Part shown: positions 24,060-31,768 of the stretch, piece after piece
Layout of the letters: every line of letters begins with the position of its first letter
Numbering within the stretch: position 1 is the first letter of the stretch
Assembly: GCA_017627975.1 (NCBI GenBank)
Contig: JAGAFT010000120.1
Location: 1-31,890, forward strand
Direction of reading: 5' to 3'
Source: Oscillospiraceae bacterium
GTDB taxonomy: Bacteria; Bacillota_A; Clostridia; Oscillospirales; Oscillospiraceae
Length of the DNA: 31,890 bases
Translations under genes and position numbers: made by a program
Notes under the pieces: model-generated
What the model was told of the DNA's origin: nothing
The model's input: only the letters and a program-made list of their open reading frames with translations
Database searches by the model: none

Positions 24060-25639
24060 GCGCTCCAGCCCAGCAGGGACACATCCAGGACATACAGCGG
24101 GTAGAAGGTGAGACCGTCAAGCCCTTTGCGTACCGCAACGAGGTCCGCCATGTCCTGCAGATAGACATTTGCCGCGTTTTCGGTGAGGTTTCGCTCAAGC
24201 TGGCGGTAGAGCTCGGTCTGCTCTGCATCGTCGGCCGTGCTGAGAGCCTTTGCGAGAATCTCGTCATACTCGGCATTTGAGTAGTTGGTAAAGTTGTTTC
24301 CGACCGTCGAACCGAAGCGCTCCAAAAGCTTACGGGCCGTCATATTGTCGCTGGTCAGGCCTGTCACCGTGCTCTGGAACTTCCGGTTGGAGTAAACCTC
24401 CTCCAGCCAGGTGCCCCAGTCTACAGGCTGGACCGTTGCCTTGACCCCAATTTCCCGCAGCAGCTCCACCAGCACCGTGGCGGTGTTTACATGCGGTGTA
24501 TAGTTCGACGGAACCGTGATCGTCATTTCAAACCCATCCGGATATCCCGCCTCCGCGAGCAGAGCCTTGGCCTTCTCCAGGTCCGGGGTATAATAGTCCG
24601 TCAGGGATTCGTCATAGTATTTGCTGAAGGACGGGAACATGCTTGTGCCAAGCGGAATTCCGTAGCCGTCAAACGCCAGGTCGATGACCGCCTGTTTATC
24701 CACGGCCCAGCAAAGCGCCTGCCGTACACGAACATCGTCGAAGGGCTTCTCGGCGTTATTCAGGTAGAGGGCCTGTACCAGGTTCATGCTGCCCTCGGCA
24801 ATGTTGAACTCATTCTGGTCCAGCTGCACGGTCTGGTCGCTGCTCAGATGCGCCACGAGATCCAATGCGCCGCTCTGAAGTCCAAGCACCAGGCCGTCTG
24901 CGCTCTCGAGAATCTTAAACGTGACCTTGTCCAGTCTTCCCGGCGTGCCCCAGTAGTCCGGGAAGCGCTCCAGCACCAGACTGTCCTGCACCGCGCGCGA
25001 GACAAAGCGGTAGGGTCCTGTGCCAACGGGCGAGGTCTCCTGTTTGGTATAATCGGACGGGAGAATATATGCGTTCATCACGGCGGCAAGGAATTCGTTG
25101 CTGGGTTCCGTGAGGGAAATCGTCAGCACGTTCCCATCCGCACTGAGGCTGTCGATGACGGACAGGGCACCCAGCTGTGCCGCGGTGTCTTCCCCCTTCC
25201 ACCTGCGCTCAATGGAGTATAGAACATCGTCCATCTCCACCGGATCGCCGTTGTGGAACTTCACGCCATCCCGGAGTGTGAATTGATAGCTCAGCCCATC
25301 ATCGGACTTGACCACTTCCGAAGCCACGGCGGGGATAATCTCTCCGTCCGGACTCGGCTTCACCAGCCCTTCGAACACATTGAACAGAACTTCCTTGGTT
25401 CCTGCCGCCGTCATATAGTCGGGATCAAGACTGTCAAAATCCTGTGCGATGCCGATGCTGATCTCATTGGCTGCCGCGCGGGGGCTTGCCGCCGCGGCTT
25501 CCGAGACGGTCTCGGCTGAATCTTCCGCCCGTGCTTCCGAAGGTGCTGTAGACGGGGCCGGCGATGCGGCGGGTGTGCCTCCACAGCCTGCCAGAAGCAG
25601 GGCGAGTACAAGGGTGAGTGCCAGAATCGTTTTCTTCAT
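24056..25639 (-). CDS. Oligopeptide/nickel-type ABC transporter substrate-binding lipoprotein
   Basis: A 527-residue SBP_bac_5 family lipoprotein. The signal peptide ends in the lipobox LLAGC, followed by a flexible Ala/Ser/Pro/Glu-rich linker to about residue 58. The mature domain shows family marks: SLDPDYMTAAGTKEVLFNVFEGLV, YQFTLRDGVKFHNGDPV with DVLYSIERR, GTGPYRF, and RVRQALCWAVDKQAVID. The ligand cannot be decided by eye between peptides, nickel chelates or other solutes. It is the first gene of the operon and follows a structured leader. Confidence 0.92.
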   Translation of the reverse strand: MKKTILALTLVLALLLAGCGGTPAASPAPSTAPSEARAEDSAETVSEAAAASPRAAANEISIGIAQDFDSLDPDYMTAAGTKEVLFNVFEGLVKPSPDGEIIPAVASEVVKSDDGLSYQFTLRDGVKFHNGDPVEMDDVLYSIERRWKGEDTAAQLGALSVIDSLSADGNVLTISLTEPSNEFLAAVMNAYILPSDYTKQETSPVGTGPYRFVSRAVQDSLVLERFPDYWGTPGRLDKVTFKILESADGLVLGLQSGALDLVAHLSSDQTVQLDQNEFNIAEGSMNLVQALYLNNAEKPFDDVRVRQALCWAVDKQAVIDLAFDGYGIPLGTSMFPSFSKYYDESLTDYYTPDLEKAKALLAEAGYPDGFEMTITVPSNYTPHVNTATVLVELLREIGVKATVQPVDWGTWLEEVYSNRKFQSTVTGLTSDNMTARKLLERFGSTVGNNFTNYSNAEYDEILAKALSTADDAEQTELYRQLERNLTENAANVYLQDMADLVAVRKGLDGLTFYPLYVLDVSLLGWSA

Positions 25640-25655
25640 TTTTTTCTCCTTTCAT

Positions 25656-25755
25656 CACTGCCCGGGGACCCCGGGTCAATGTGCGGCGCCGTTACCGGAC
25701 GCCTCGGTCCTGAAATGACATTGAACCTCTGCCTTTTGGTAGGGGTGCCAAACCT
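25656..25755 (-). promoter_or_regulatory. Structured leader of the oligopeptide/nickel-type operon
   Basis: Read on the minus strand, an outer ACCTC/GAGGT and inner TTTGG/CCAAA pair make a stem with an internal loop near the transcript start. GGTTCAATGT can then pair with ACATTGACC, and a very GC-rich palindrome CCCGGGG-A-CCCCGGG (25661-25675) sits just before the ribosome binding site. I do not recognise it as a known riboswitch class. Confidence 0.4.
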
Positions 25756-25760
25756 GAGGT

Positions 25761-25789
25761 ATTATACACGAATCCTGATGATATCGCAA
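25761..25789 (-). promoter_or_regulatory. Promoter of the oligopeptide/nickel-type operon
   Basis: Minus-strand -35 TTGCGA (25784-25789) and consensus -10 TATAAT (25761-25766), spacer 17. Confidence 0.78.
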
Positions 25790-25881
25790 GCGGTTTGCAA
25801 AGGGAATGTAAGGAAAGTAAGAAGAATGCGTTCGGGAACGGAATCATCCCCGCCTTTTCATGGGGCGCGGAACATTGCTCA

Positions 25882-25911
25882 TTGAACATTGTCCGGTCTC
25901 TGTGTTACAAT
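25882..25911 (+). promoter_or_regulatory. Promoter of rlmD
   Basis: Plus-strand TTGAAC (25882-25887) and TACAAT (25906-25911), spacer 18, with a TGT extension before the -10. The leader to the start codon is only about 20 bases. Confidence 0.6.
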
Positions 25912-25938
25912 GATCTCAATACTTAACATGGAAAGGTA

Positions 25939-27378
25939 GTGTTTCGTCTGAGCGAGAAGGAACTCTGTCCCGTATATAAAAAGTGCGGCGGCTGCCAGCT
26001 TCAGAGAATGACGTATGAAGAGCAGCTTCACCATAAGCAGCTTCTGGAGATCCGCCTTCTGGGCCGCTTCGGTCATGTGGAGGAGATCATCGGCATGCAG
26101 AACCCGACCCATTACCGGAACAAGGTTACGGCGGCCTTTGCCCTGGACGCAAGGCGCAGGATCGTTTCCGGCGTGTACCAGTCCAGCAGCCATCGGGTGG
26201 TCCCGGTTGACTCCTGCATGATCGAGGATGCAACAGCGGATGCGATCATCGTGGACATCCGAAGGATGCTGCCGGACTTTAAAATCCCGGTCTATGATGA
26301 GAGAAGCTCCACCGGCTGGCTGCGCCATGTCCTGGTGCGCCGGGGCTTTTCGACGGGCCAGGTGATGGTGGTCCTGGTTGCTGCTTCCCCGATTTTTCCG
26401 ACACAGAAGCACTTTGTGAGAAAACTCAAAGAACTCCACCCGGAGATTACCACGGTCGTACTGAATATCAACGACCGCTTCGGCCCGGTGGTGCTAGGCC
26501 CCAGACAGAAGGTGCTGATGGGGGACGGGTATATTGAAGATCTGCTCTGCGGCAAACGCTTCCGGATTTCACCGAGCTCTTTTTATCAGATCAATCCCGT
26601 TCAGACCGAGCGCCTCTATCAGACCGCGGTGGACTATGCGGACCTGCAGGGTGACGAAATTGTTCTTGACGCGTACTCCGGCATCGGCACCATCGGCATC
26701 ACCGCGAGCGACCGGGCAAAGCAGGTCATCGGGGTGGAGCTGAACCGGGACGCGGTGGCGGACGCCATCGTGAACGCCCGTCTGAACGGCCTGAAGAACT
26801 GCTGGTTTACCGCTGGGGACGCGGGAGAGTATATGAAGCGGATGGCGGAAGACGGCATGCGTCCGGATGTCGTTTTCATGGATCCGCCGAGGGCCGGGAG
26901 TGACAAAAAGTTTCTCTCCTCTCTGCTGAAAACCGAACCGAAGCGGATCGTCTACATCTCCTGTGATCCCGAGACGATGGCCCGTGATCTCGGTATCCTG
27001 ACAGAGCAGAGGCGCTATCAGGTGAAAAAGATCCAGCCCGTAGATATGTTCCCCTTCACGGAGCACGTTGAGACGGTTGTCTTGCTTTCCAAGGGCGAGG
27101 TCGACTCGAAAAAGATTCGGGTTGAGTTCTCTTTGGAAGATATGGATATGTCGGAGTTCCAAGATGGAGCTACCTATCCGCAGATCAAGGAGTATGTGTT
27201 GGAGCATACCGGGTTAAAGGTGTCCAGCCTTTATATTTCTCAGATAAAGAGAAAATGCGGGTTGGAAGTAGGCAAAAACTATAATCTGCCGAAATCCGAG
27301 GATTCCAGACAGCCACAATGTCCACCAGAAAAAGAGAAAGCAATCCGAGAAGCATTCAAATATTTTGGGATGATCTAA
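25939..27378 (+). CDS. rlmD: 23S rRNA (uracil-C5)-methyltransferase RlmD/RumA, with C-terminal extension
   Basis: A 479-residue SAM-dependent methyltransferase that makes 5-methyluridine in 23S rRNA. The iron-sulfur cluster cysteines are visible at the N-terminus (CPVYKKCGGCQ). SAM-binding LDAYSGIGTIGI and VIGVELNRDAV follow, then MDPPRAGSD, and the catalytic Cys in YISCDPETMARDL. The usual TRAM domain is absent; the protein starts directly with the cluster region. The GTG start is the best guess; the AAAGG before it is unusually close. After HVETVVLLSKGE (about residue 388) comes a 90-residue extension ending in CPPEKEKAIREAFKYFGMI, known from rlmD genes in Clostridia and often found beside ICEs. 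Base composition falls within this last part, suggesting an acquired 3' end. Confidence 0.93.
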   Translation: MFRLSEKELCPVYKKCGGCQLQRMTYEEQLHHKQLLEIRLLGRFGHVEEIIGMQNPTHYRNKVTAAFALDARRRIVSGVYQSSSHRVVPVDSCMIEDATADAIIVDIRRMLPDFKIPVYDERSSTGWLRHVLVRRGFSTGQVMVVLVAASPIFPTQKHFVRKLKELHPEITTVVLNINDRFGPVVLGPRQKVLMGDGYIEDLLCGKRFRISPSSFYQINPVQTERLYQTAVDYADLQGDEIVLDAYSGIGTIGITASDRAKQVIGVELNRDAVADAIVNARLNGLKNCWFTAGDAGEYMKRMAEDGMRPDVVFMDPPRAGSDKKFLSSLLKTEPKRIVYISCDPETMARDLGILTEQRRYQVKKIQPVDMFPFTEHVETVVLLSKGEVDSKKIRVEFSLEDMDMSEFQDGATYPQIKEYVLEHTGLKVSSLYISQIKRKCGLEVGKNYNLPKSEDSRQPQCPPEKEKAIREAFKYFGMI

Positions 27379-27402
27379 CATCCCGCAGAATGGAGGTTTC
27401 TT

Positions 27403-27651
27403 ATGGATAGATTGATTTCCTGCGAGTTCAACATGGATACTGCCTGTGTGGAACTGAAATTTGCAAATGGCAGCATAATTGCGATTGATACCATTGCCGT
27501 CGAGAACAAGGTTGCCGACAATATGTATCAACGGTCAGAACTGGATTATCTAATCTATAATGACCCGGTTGGATACGCTGATCTGATACTAAATGGCGAT
27601 CCCGAAACCTATTTGAAAACTGTAACTGAATGTAATTCTTTAGATACTTAA
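27403..27651 (+). CDS. DUF6061-like small protein
   Basis: An 82-residue acidic protein (MDRLISCEFNMDTACVELKF, with IAVENKVADNMYQRSELDYL in the middle and GDPETYLK near the end). I recall it as the DUF6061 family, which regularly follows the rlmD 3' segment in ICEs of gut Clostridia; the domain number is from memory. GGAGG lies 7 bases before the ATG. It lies 24 bases after rlmD and is followed by a terminator, so it ends the rlmD transcript. Function unknown. Confidence 0.8.
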   Translation: MDRLISCEFNMDTACVELKFANGSIIAIDTIAVENKVADNMYQRSELDYLIYNDPVGYADLILNGDPETYLKTVTECNSLDT

Positions 27652-27659
27652 CAATCACA

Positions 27660-27700
27660 CCACCCATGGAAAGAAAAATTTCTATGGGTGGTTCTTTTTT
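27660..27700 (+). terminator. Terminator of the rlmD-DUF6061 unit
   Basis: CCACCCAT (27660-27667) and ATGGGTGG (27684-27691) with inner GAAA/TTTC pairing, then TTCTTTTTT. Confidence 0.9.
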
Positions 27701-27712
27701 ATTTCATGTTTA

Positions 27713-27758
27713 GGTTATGCGGATAACCTTTGACTTATCTGCGTAAAATGAATAGAAT
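27713..27758 (+). promoter_or_regulatory. LacI-family gene promoter with palindromic operator candidate
   Basis: TTGACT (27730-27735) and TAGAAT (27753-27758), spacer 17. Directly upstream the 16-base palindrome GGTTAT-GCGG-ATAACC (27713-27728) has the size of a LacI-family operator, suggesting autoregulation. No exact second copy was seen before the MATE gene. Confidence 0.65.
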
Positions 27759-27796
27759 AAAAGAAGATTATCACCTAAATGGGAGGGAAAGCAAAA

Positions 27797-28801
27797 ATGG
27801 AACAACGTGTGCGGATTTGTGACATTGCGGAGGAATTAGGACTAAGCACCGCTACGGTATCGAATGTGATCCACGGTAAAACAAATAAAGTTTCCGATGA
27901 GACAGTTCAGCGTGTAACAGCCTTGCTGGAGGAGCGTCAGTACATTCCCAGTATGGCAGGGATTCTCCTTGCACGGAATAGTTCCAAAATCATCGGTGTC
28001 TTTGTCAATGACCACGAAAAATATGAGGGACACACGCTGGATGATTTTTTCATTGCGTCCTCCTTAAACTTCCTTTCCACAGAAATTGAATCCAGCGGAC
28101 GGTTTATGATGGTAAAAAAAGCCAAATGCGCTGAGGAAATCATTCGATTTGCCTCCATGTGGAATATGGATGGGATTGTTGTGATTGGATTTTGCGATCC
28201 GGATTATATGTACCTGCGTAATCATATGCGAATCCCTTTTGCGGTTTATGATGGCTTTTGCGAAAAACCGGAGCGAATACTCAACATCACGATTGATAAT
28301 TTTGAAGGTGGCTATCAGATGGGATGCCATTTCCGTGAATTAGGGCATCAAACAGCTCTGTGCATTTCGGATAATAACATTTGCGTGGACATGGAACGCT
28401 TCTGCGGTTTTTGCAAGGGATTTGCCCCCGGTAAGGCAGATCTTTTGCTGATCCCAATGCAAAAGGAACAGAGATGGTCGTTTTATCTGTCAAATTTGGA
28501 GAAATTTCAACAGGTGACCGCTGTGTTTGCAGTTTCAGATTACTATGCTATAGATTTGATGCATTTCCTGATTGAGCAAGGCTTTTCAGTGCCAGAGGAT
28601 ATTTCTGTGGCAGGATTTGATGATACGCCTATGTGTGAAATGGTCACTCCAACTTTGACCACAATAAAACAGGATGGTGCTTTGCGTGCAAAAATTGCTA
28701 TTAGAAAGCTGAAAGAGCTGAGAGAAGGTAAAGAAATCTGCACAGAAGTGAAATTGCCAGTGTCTTTAGTTGTACGCAGAAGCACGAAGGAACATAAGTA
28801 A
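27797..28801 (+). CDS. LacI family transcriptional regulator
   Basis: A 334-residue LacI/GalR-type regulator. The start at 27797 was chosen because GGGAGGG lies 10 bases upstream and the DNA-binding domain follows at once: VRICDIAEELGLSTATVSNV is the helix-turn-helix, then the hinge helix region QYIPSMAGILLARN. The ligand-binding periplasmic-type fold follows (IIGVFVNDHEKYEG; MDGIVVIGFCDPD; VPEDISVAGFDDTP near the end), rich in Cys for this family. The effector is unknown and no sugar genes lie beside it; its neighbours are an efflux transporter and an acetyltransferase. Codon use is AT-rich compared with the chromosome to the left. Confidence 0.92.
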   Translation: MEQRVRICDIAEELGLSTATVSNVIHGKTNKVSDETVQRVTALLEERQYIPSMAGILLARNSSKIIGVFVNDHEKYEGHTLDDFFIASSLNFLSTEIESSGRFMMVKKAKCAEEIIRFASMWNMDGIVVIGFCDPDYMYLRNHMRIPFAVYDGFCEKPERILNITIDNFEGGYQMGCHFRELGHQTALCISDNNICVDMERFCGFCKGFAPGKADLLLIPMQKEQRWSFYLSNLEKFQQVTAVFAVSDYYAIDLMHFLIEQGFSVPEDISVAGFDDTPMCEMVTPTLTTIKQDGALRAKIAIRKLKELREGKEICTEVKLPVSLVVRRSTKEHK

Positions 28802-28852
28802 AATTGCACAAATCTACAAAGCGTATTTTGTAAATAGTTACATACTTAACCT

Positions 28853-28881
28853 TTGTAATTCCACTTCCCGGTTGCTACAAT
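28853..28881 (+). promoter_or_regulatory. Promoter of the MATE-AAC(3) unit
   Basis: TTGTAA (28853-28858) and TACAAT (28876-28881), spacer 17, about 28 bases before the MATE start. No clear terminator separates it from the LacI gene, so read-through is possible. Confidence 0.65.
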
Positions 28882-28908
28882 GGAAACAAATCAATTGGGA
28901 TGTGTGTT

Positions 28909-30255
28909 ATGAAAACAAAGGATCATTTTTTCAAAGCAGTATGCACCCTGGCAATTCCTGTAGCATTGCAATCCATGCTGCAATCTTCTTTTAGCATGGT
29001 AGATCAAATCATGATCGGGCAATTGGGTGAAATCAATGTGGCCGGTGTGGGCTTGGCAGGAAAATTTGCATCGATTTATTCTGTGGTGATTTCCGCCATT
29101 GGCGCTGTTGCCGGAATTATGATTGCTCAGTATCTGGGGCAGAAAAACCGAAGCGAAGTCCGCCGGAGTTTCTTTACAAACTTGCTGCTGGGAGCAGGCA
29201 TTGCCGGAATGTTTATGGTAATATGCACCCTGTTTCCGAATCAGATCATGGGAGCTTATACCAGGGATGTGCAGACCCGTCAGGCGGCAGCAGAATATTT
29301 GATGTTGATTTCCGGAACTTTTGTTCCTATGGCTGGAGCAACCCTTCTTTCCACATTGTTCCGTTGTTTGGAAAAGCCCCGGCTTCCCCTATATGCCAGC
29401 ATTCTGTCAGCGTTGTTGAATACCAGCTTGAATTACATTATGATTTTCGGCAAGCTGGGGATCTCACCCATGGGTGTGCGTGGTGCGGCATTTGCTACAG
29501 TAATTTCCCAATGTGCCAATTTTCTGCTGATGCTCCTAATGCTTTCCAAAAACGGTTTCCTTTTGAAATCCAACGAAGGAGAACCCACTGCAACACTCCG
29601 AATGAATTGGGGGCAGTATTGGTCTATGCTGCTGCCTTTGCTGGTATGCGAGGTGGTGTGGAGTCTGGGGGAAAATGTCTATGCCACCATCTACGGGCAC
29701 ATGAGTACCGATGCCAGTGCTGCTATGACTTTGACCAATCCCATCCAGGGATTGGTGATCGGTGCGTTGTGCGGATTGTCTCAAGCGGCAAGTGTGATCA
29801 TCGGAAAACACCTGGGCAGTGGTGAAAACGAGGAGGCCTATTGGTCAGCGAAAAAGCTGATGCTCTACGGTGCGATTGGCTCGGTAATTCTATCGACCAT
29901 CGTAATTTTCACCAGTAAGGTGTATGTGGGGATCTATCAGGTGGATAACGTGGTAAAATCCTTGACCGTACAGATACTCTATGTCTATGCCGTTGTAGTT
30001 CCGTTTAAGGTTCTCAACATGATTCTTGGCGGCGGAATTATCCGAAGTGGTGGACGAACAAAATATGTCATGTTCATTGATATGGTCGGTACATGGTGTT
30101 TTGGTGTTCCTTTGGGGCTTTTAAGTGCATTCGTCTGGAAGTTGTCCATTCCTTATGTATATTTTCTACTGTCACTTGAGGAGTGTATTCGCTTTGGCAT
30201 TTCGTTGATCGTATTTCGCAGACGAAAATGGATGAACCAGTTGGAAGCGTCATGA
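28909..30255 (+). CDS. MATE family efflux transporter (acquired segment)
   Basis: A 448-residue MATE transporter. The ATG at 28909 was preferred over 28900 because GGGA stands at a usable distance. The N-terminus (IPVALQSMLQSSFSMVDQIMIGQLGE) and the AGIMIAQYLGQKN segment are typical. About 12 hydrophobic helices are visible. It differs clearly from the MATE protein at 13.4-14.8 kb and has the AT-rich codon use of the acquired segment. It probably exports cationic compounds. The AAC(3) gene starts 19 bases downstream, so efflux and acetylation functions share a transcript. Confidence 0.93.
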   Translation: MKTKDHFFKAVCTLAIPVALQSMLQSSFSMVDQIMIGQLGEINVAGVGLAGKFASIYSVVISAIGAVAGIMIAQYLGQKNRSEVRRSFFTNLLLGAGIAGMFMVICTLFPNQIMGAYTRDVQTRQAAAEYLMLISGTFVPMAGATLLSTLFRCLEKPRLPLYASILSALLNTSLNYIMIFGKLGISPMGVRGAAFATVISQCANFLLMLLMLSKNGFLLKSNEGEPTATLRMNWGQYWSMLLPLLVCEVVWSLGENVYATIYGHMSTDASAAMTLTNPIQGLVIGALCGLSQAASVIIGKHLGSGENEEAYWSAKKLMLYGAIGSVILSTIVIFTSKVYVGIYQVDNVVKSLTVQILYVYAVVVPFKVLNMILGGGIIRSGGRTKYVMFIDMVGTWCFGVPLGLLSAFVWKLSIPYVYFLLSLEECIRFGISLIVFRRRKWMNQLEAS

Positions 30256-30274
30256 AGTAATGGAGGATTATCAT

Positions 30275-31063
30275 ATGGAAAGAAAAATTGTATTAAAACA
30301 AGATATTTTAGATGCGCTGCTCAGCGTTGGGGTAAGTAAAGGACAAACGATCATGGTTCATACCTCTCTGAGTAGTTTGGGATTTGTCTGCGGCGGAGCG
30401 CAGATGGTAATCGAAGCACTTATAGAAGCAGTCGGTAACGAAGGAACGATTATGATGCCTACGCAATCATGGAAAAACCTTGATCCCACTACAGGCGTTC
30501 ATTGGGAGGAACCGGAAGATTGGTGGCAATTGATACGGGATAATTGGCCAGCATATAACAAAGAGATTACCCCTACAAACACGATGGGTGCCGTTGCTGA
30601 AATGTTCCGAAAATGGCCAGGCGCACTAAGGAGCGATCATCCGGCCCGCTCTGTGGCTGCATGGGGAAAGTATGCTGAATACTTGACCGCTGCCCATGAC
30701 CTTTCCAATATTTTTGGAGACGGCTCACCTATTGGAAAACTATATGAATTGGATGGCCTGGTTTTATTGATTGGCGTGGGATATGACAAAAATACATCGC
30801 TGCATCTGGCAGATGTCCGGGCAGATTATCCCGGTAAGCATAACAGTATCGAACATAGTGCGGTCATGGAAAATGGTCATCGTGTCTGGAAGCGGTACGA
30901 AACACTTTTTGTAGATGGTGAAGATTTTAATGAGATCGGAACTGCTTTTGAAAATGCGTGTCCCATCCACAAGGCATCGCTTGGTAATGGCACAATCCGT
31001 CTGATGAAACAGCGGGATCTGGTAGATTTTGCTGTAAGATGGATTGAAGAAAACCGCAAATAG
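30275..31063 (+). CDS. AAC(3) family aminoglycoside N-acetyltransferase
   Basis: A 262-residue member of the Antibiotic_NAT (AAC(3)) family, which transfers an acetyl group from acetyl-CoA to the 3-amino group of aminoglycosides. Family marks: MVHTSLSSLGFVCGGAQ near the N-terminus, EGTIMMPTQSW, SDHPARSVAAWG with the conserved His, GDGSPIGKLYELDGLVLLIGVG and TSLHLAD. Start at 30275: GGAGG lies 8 bases upstream. Some family members (for example YokD-like) have no resistance role, so activity on drugs is not proven. It is the last gene of the MATE transcript and ends at a strong hairpin. Confidence 0.9.
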   Translation: MERKIVLKQDILDALLSVGVSKGQTIMVHTSLSSLGFVCGGAQMVIEALIEAVGNEGTIMMPTQSWKNLDPTTGVHWEEPEDWWQLIRDNWPAYNKEITPTNTMGAVAEMFRKWPGALRSDHPARSVAAWGKYAEYLTAAHDLSNIFGDGSPIGKLYELDGLVLLIGVGYDKNTSLHLADVRADYPGKHNSIEHSAVMENGHRVWKRYETLFVDGEDFNEIGTAFENACPIHKASLGNGTIRLMKQRDLVDFAVRWIEENRK

Positions 31064-31115
31064 AAAAAACGCTGCAAATTTCTCCTTACGTGATGGAAAT
31101 TGCAGCGTTTTTTCT
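31064..31115 (+). terminator. Terminator after the AAC(3) gene
   Basis: AACGCTGCAA (31068-31077) and TTGCAGCGTT (31100-31109) form a 10-bp stem, extended by partial A/T pairing, then TTTTT. The A-run on the left also serves the convergent minus-strand gene. Confidence 0.9.
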
Positions 31116-31126
31116 GTTTGATATGT

Positions 31127-31768
31127 TTAAGATTCAAAGGCAAATATTGTCTCCGTTGGCAGTTTCTCGTTCTCACAGTTCAGAAGAAATGCTATTGCCT
31201 TGTTCGCAAAGCGATTTGTTTTCATCGTGTCCCAATCGGCAAGCCGGAGGATCTCCGCTGTGCCATTCTCAAAATCAAATGAAATCTCGCCCCATTCGCC
31301 GTCGCAGTCTGCTTGGTATTCGTAGATTGCGGCGGCGATTTTCTTTTAGTGCTTGGTTTTAGATTTCTGTTTCAAGCTTACAGCATGAATAGCACCATCG
31401 GCTACCAGAAGCTCCGTCAGCTTGTCCACCGCTTTCCGGTAAGCTCGCTCCGCACCGCTGGCAGTGCTGCCCTCAAACATAACTGCCAGTTCCTCAAAGG
31501 TGGGACGGCCTTTCCATGAGCCGACACGCCCGCAGGTCATACAGATTGCCAACCGTTTTTCAAGTAAGGTCTGCTCCCGGTAGTTCAGCTTCTCAAAAGC
31601 TCGCTGCACTTTTTCTGCCTGTATGCCATTCCAGAGAATGTCGGTATAGTTCCATGTATCGTCAAGGGCAACATCTTCGCCAGTTTCCTCGCCGTCCTCG
31701 TCTGTCACATAGAATGGCTGCTGATTGCGGATACCACGGACAACCTTTAGACACGACGATTTCCGTTT
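31127..31768 (-). pseudogene. ICE-type sigma-like gene interrupted by an in-frame stop
   Basis: One minus-strand frame runs from 31768 to 31127 with a single TAA at 31346-31348. The upper part (QQPFYVTDEDGEETGED, then YREQTLLEKRLAICMTCGRV and RPTFEELAVMFEG) resembles a sigma-70 region-4-like helix-turn-helix protein found in clostridial ICEs. The lower part continues after the stop as KKIAAAIYEYQADCDGEWGE and ends with TIFAFES, which I recall as the normal C-terminus of the same protein. No good ATG is seen: GTG at 31708 lies inside the conserved part and a TAA stands upstream at 31769. So both the start and the continuity look damaged. The alternative is two short separate proteins. Confidence 0.62.
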
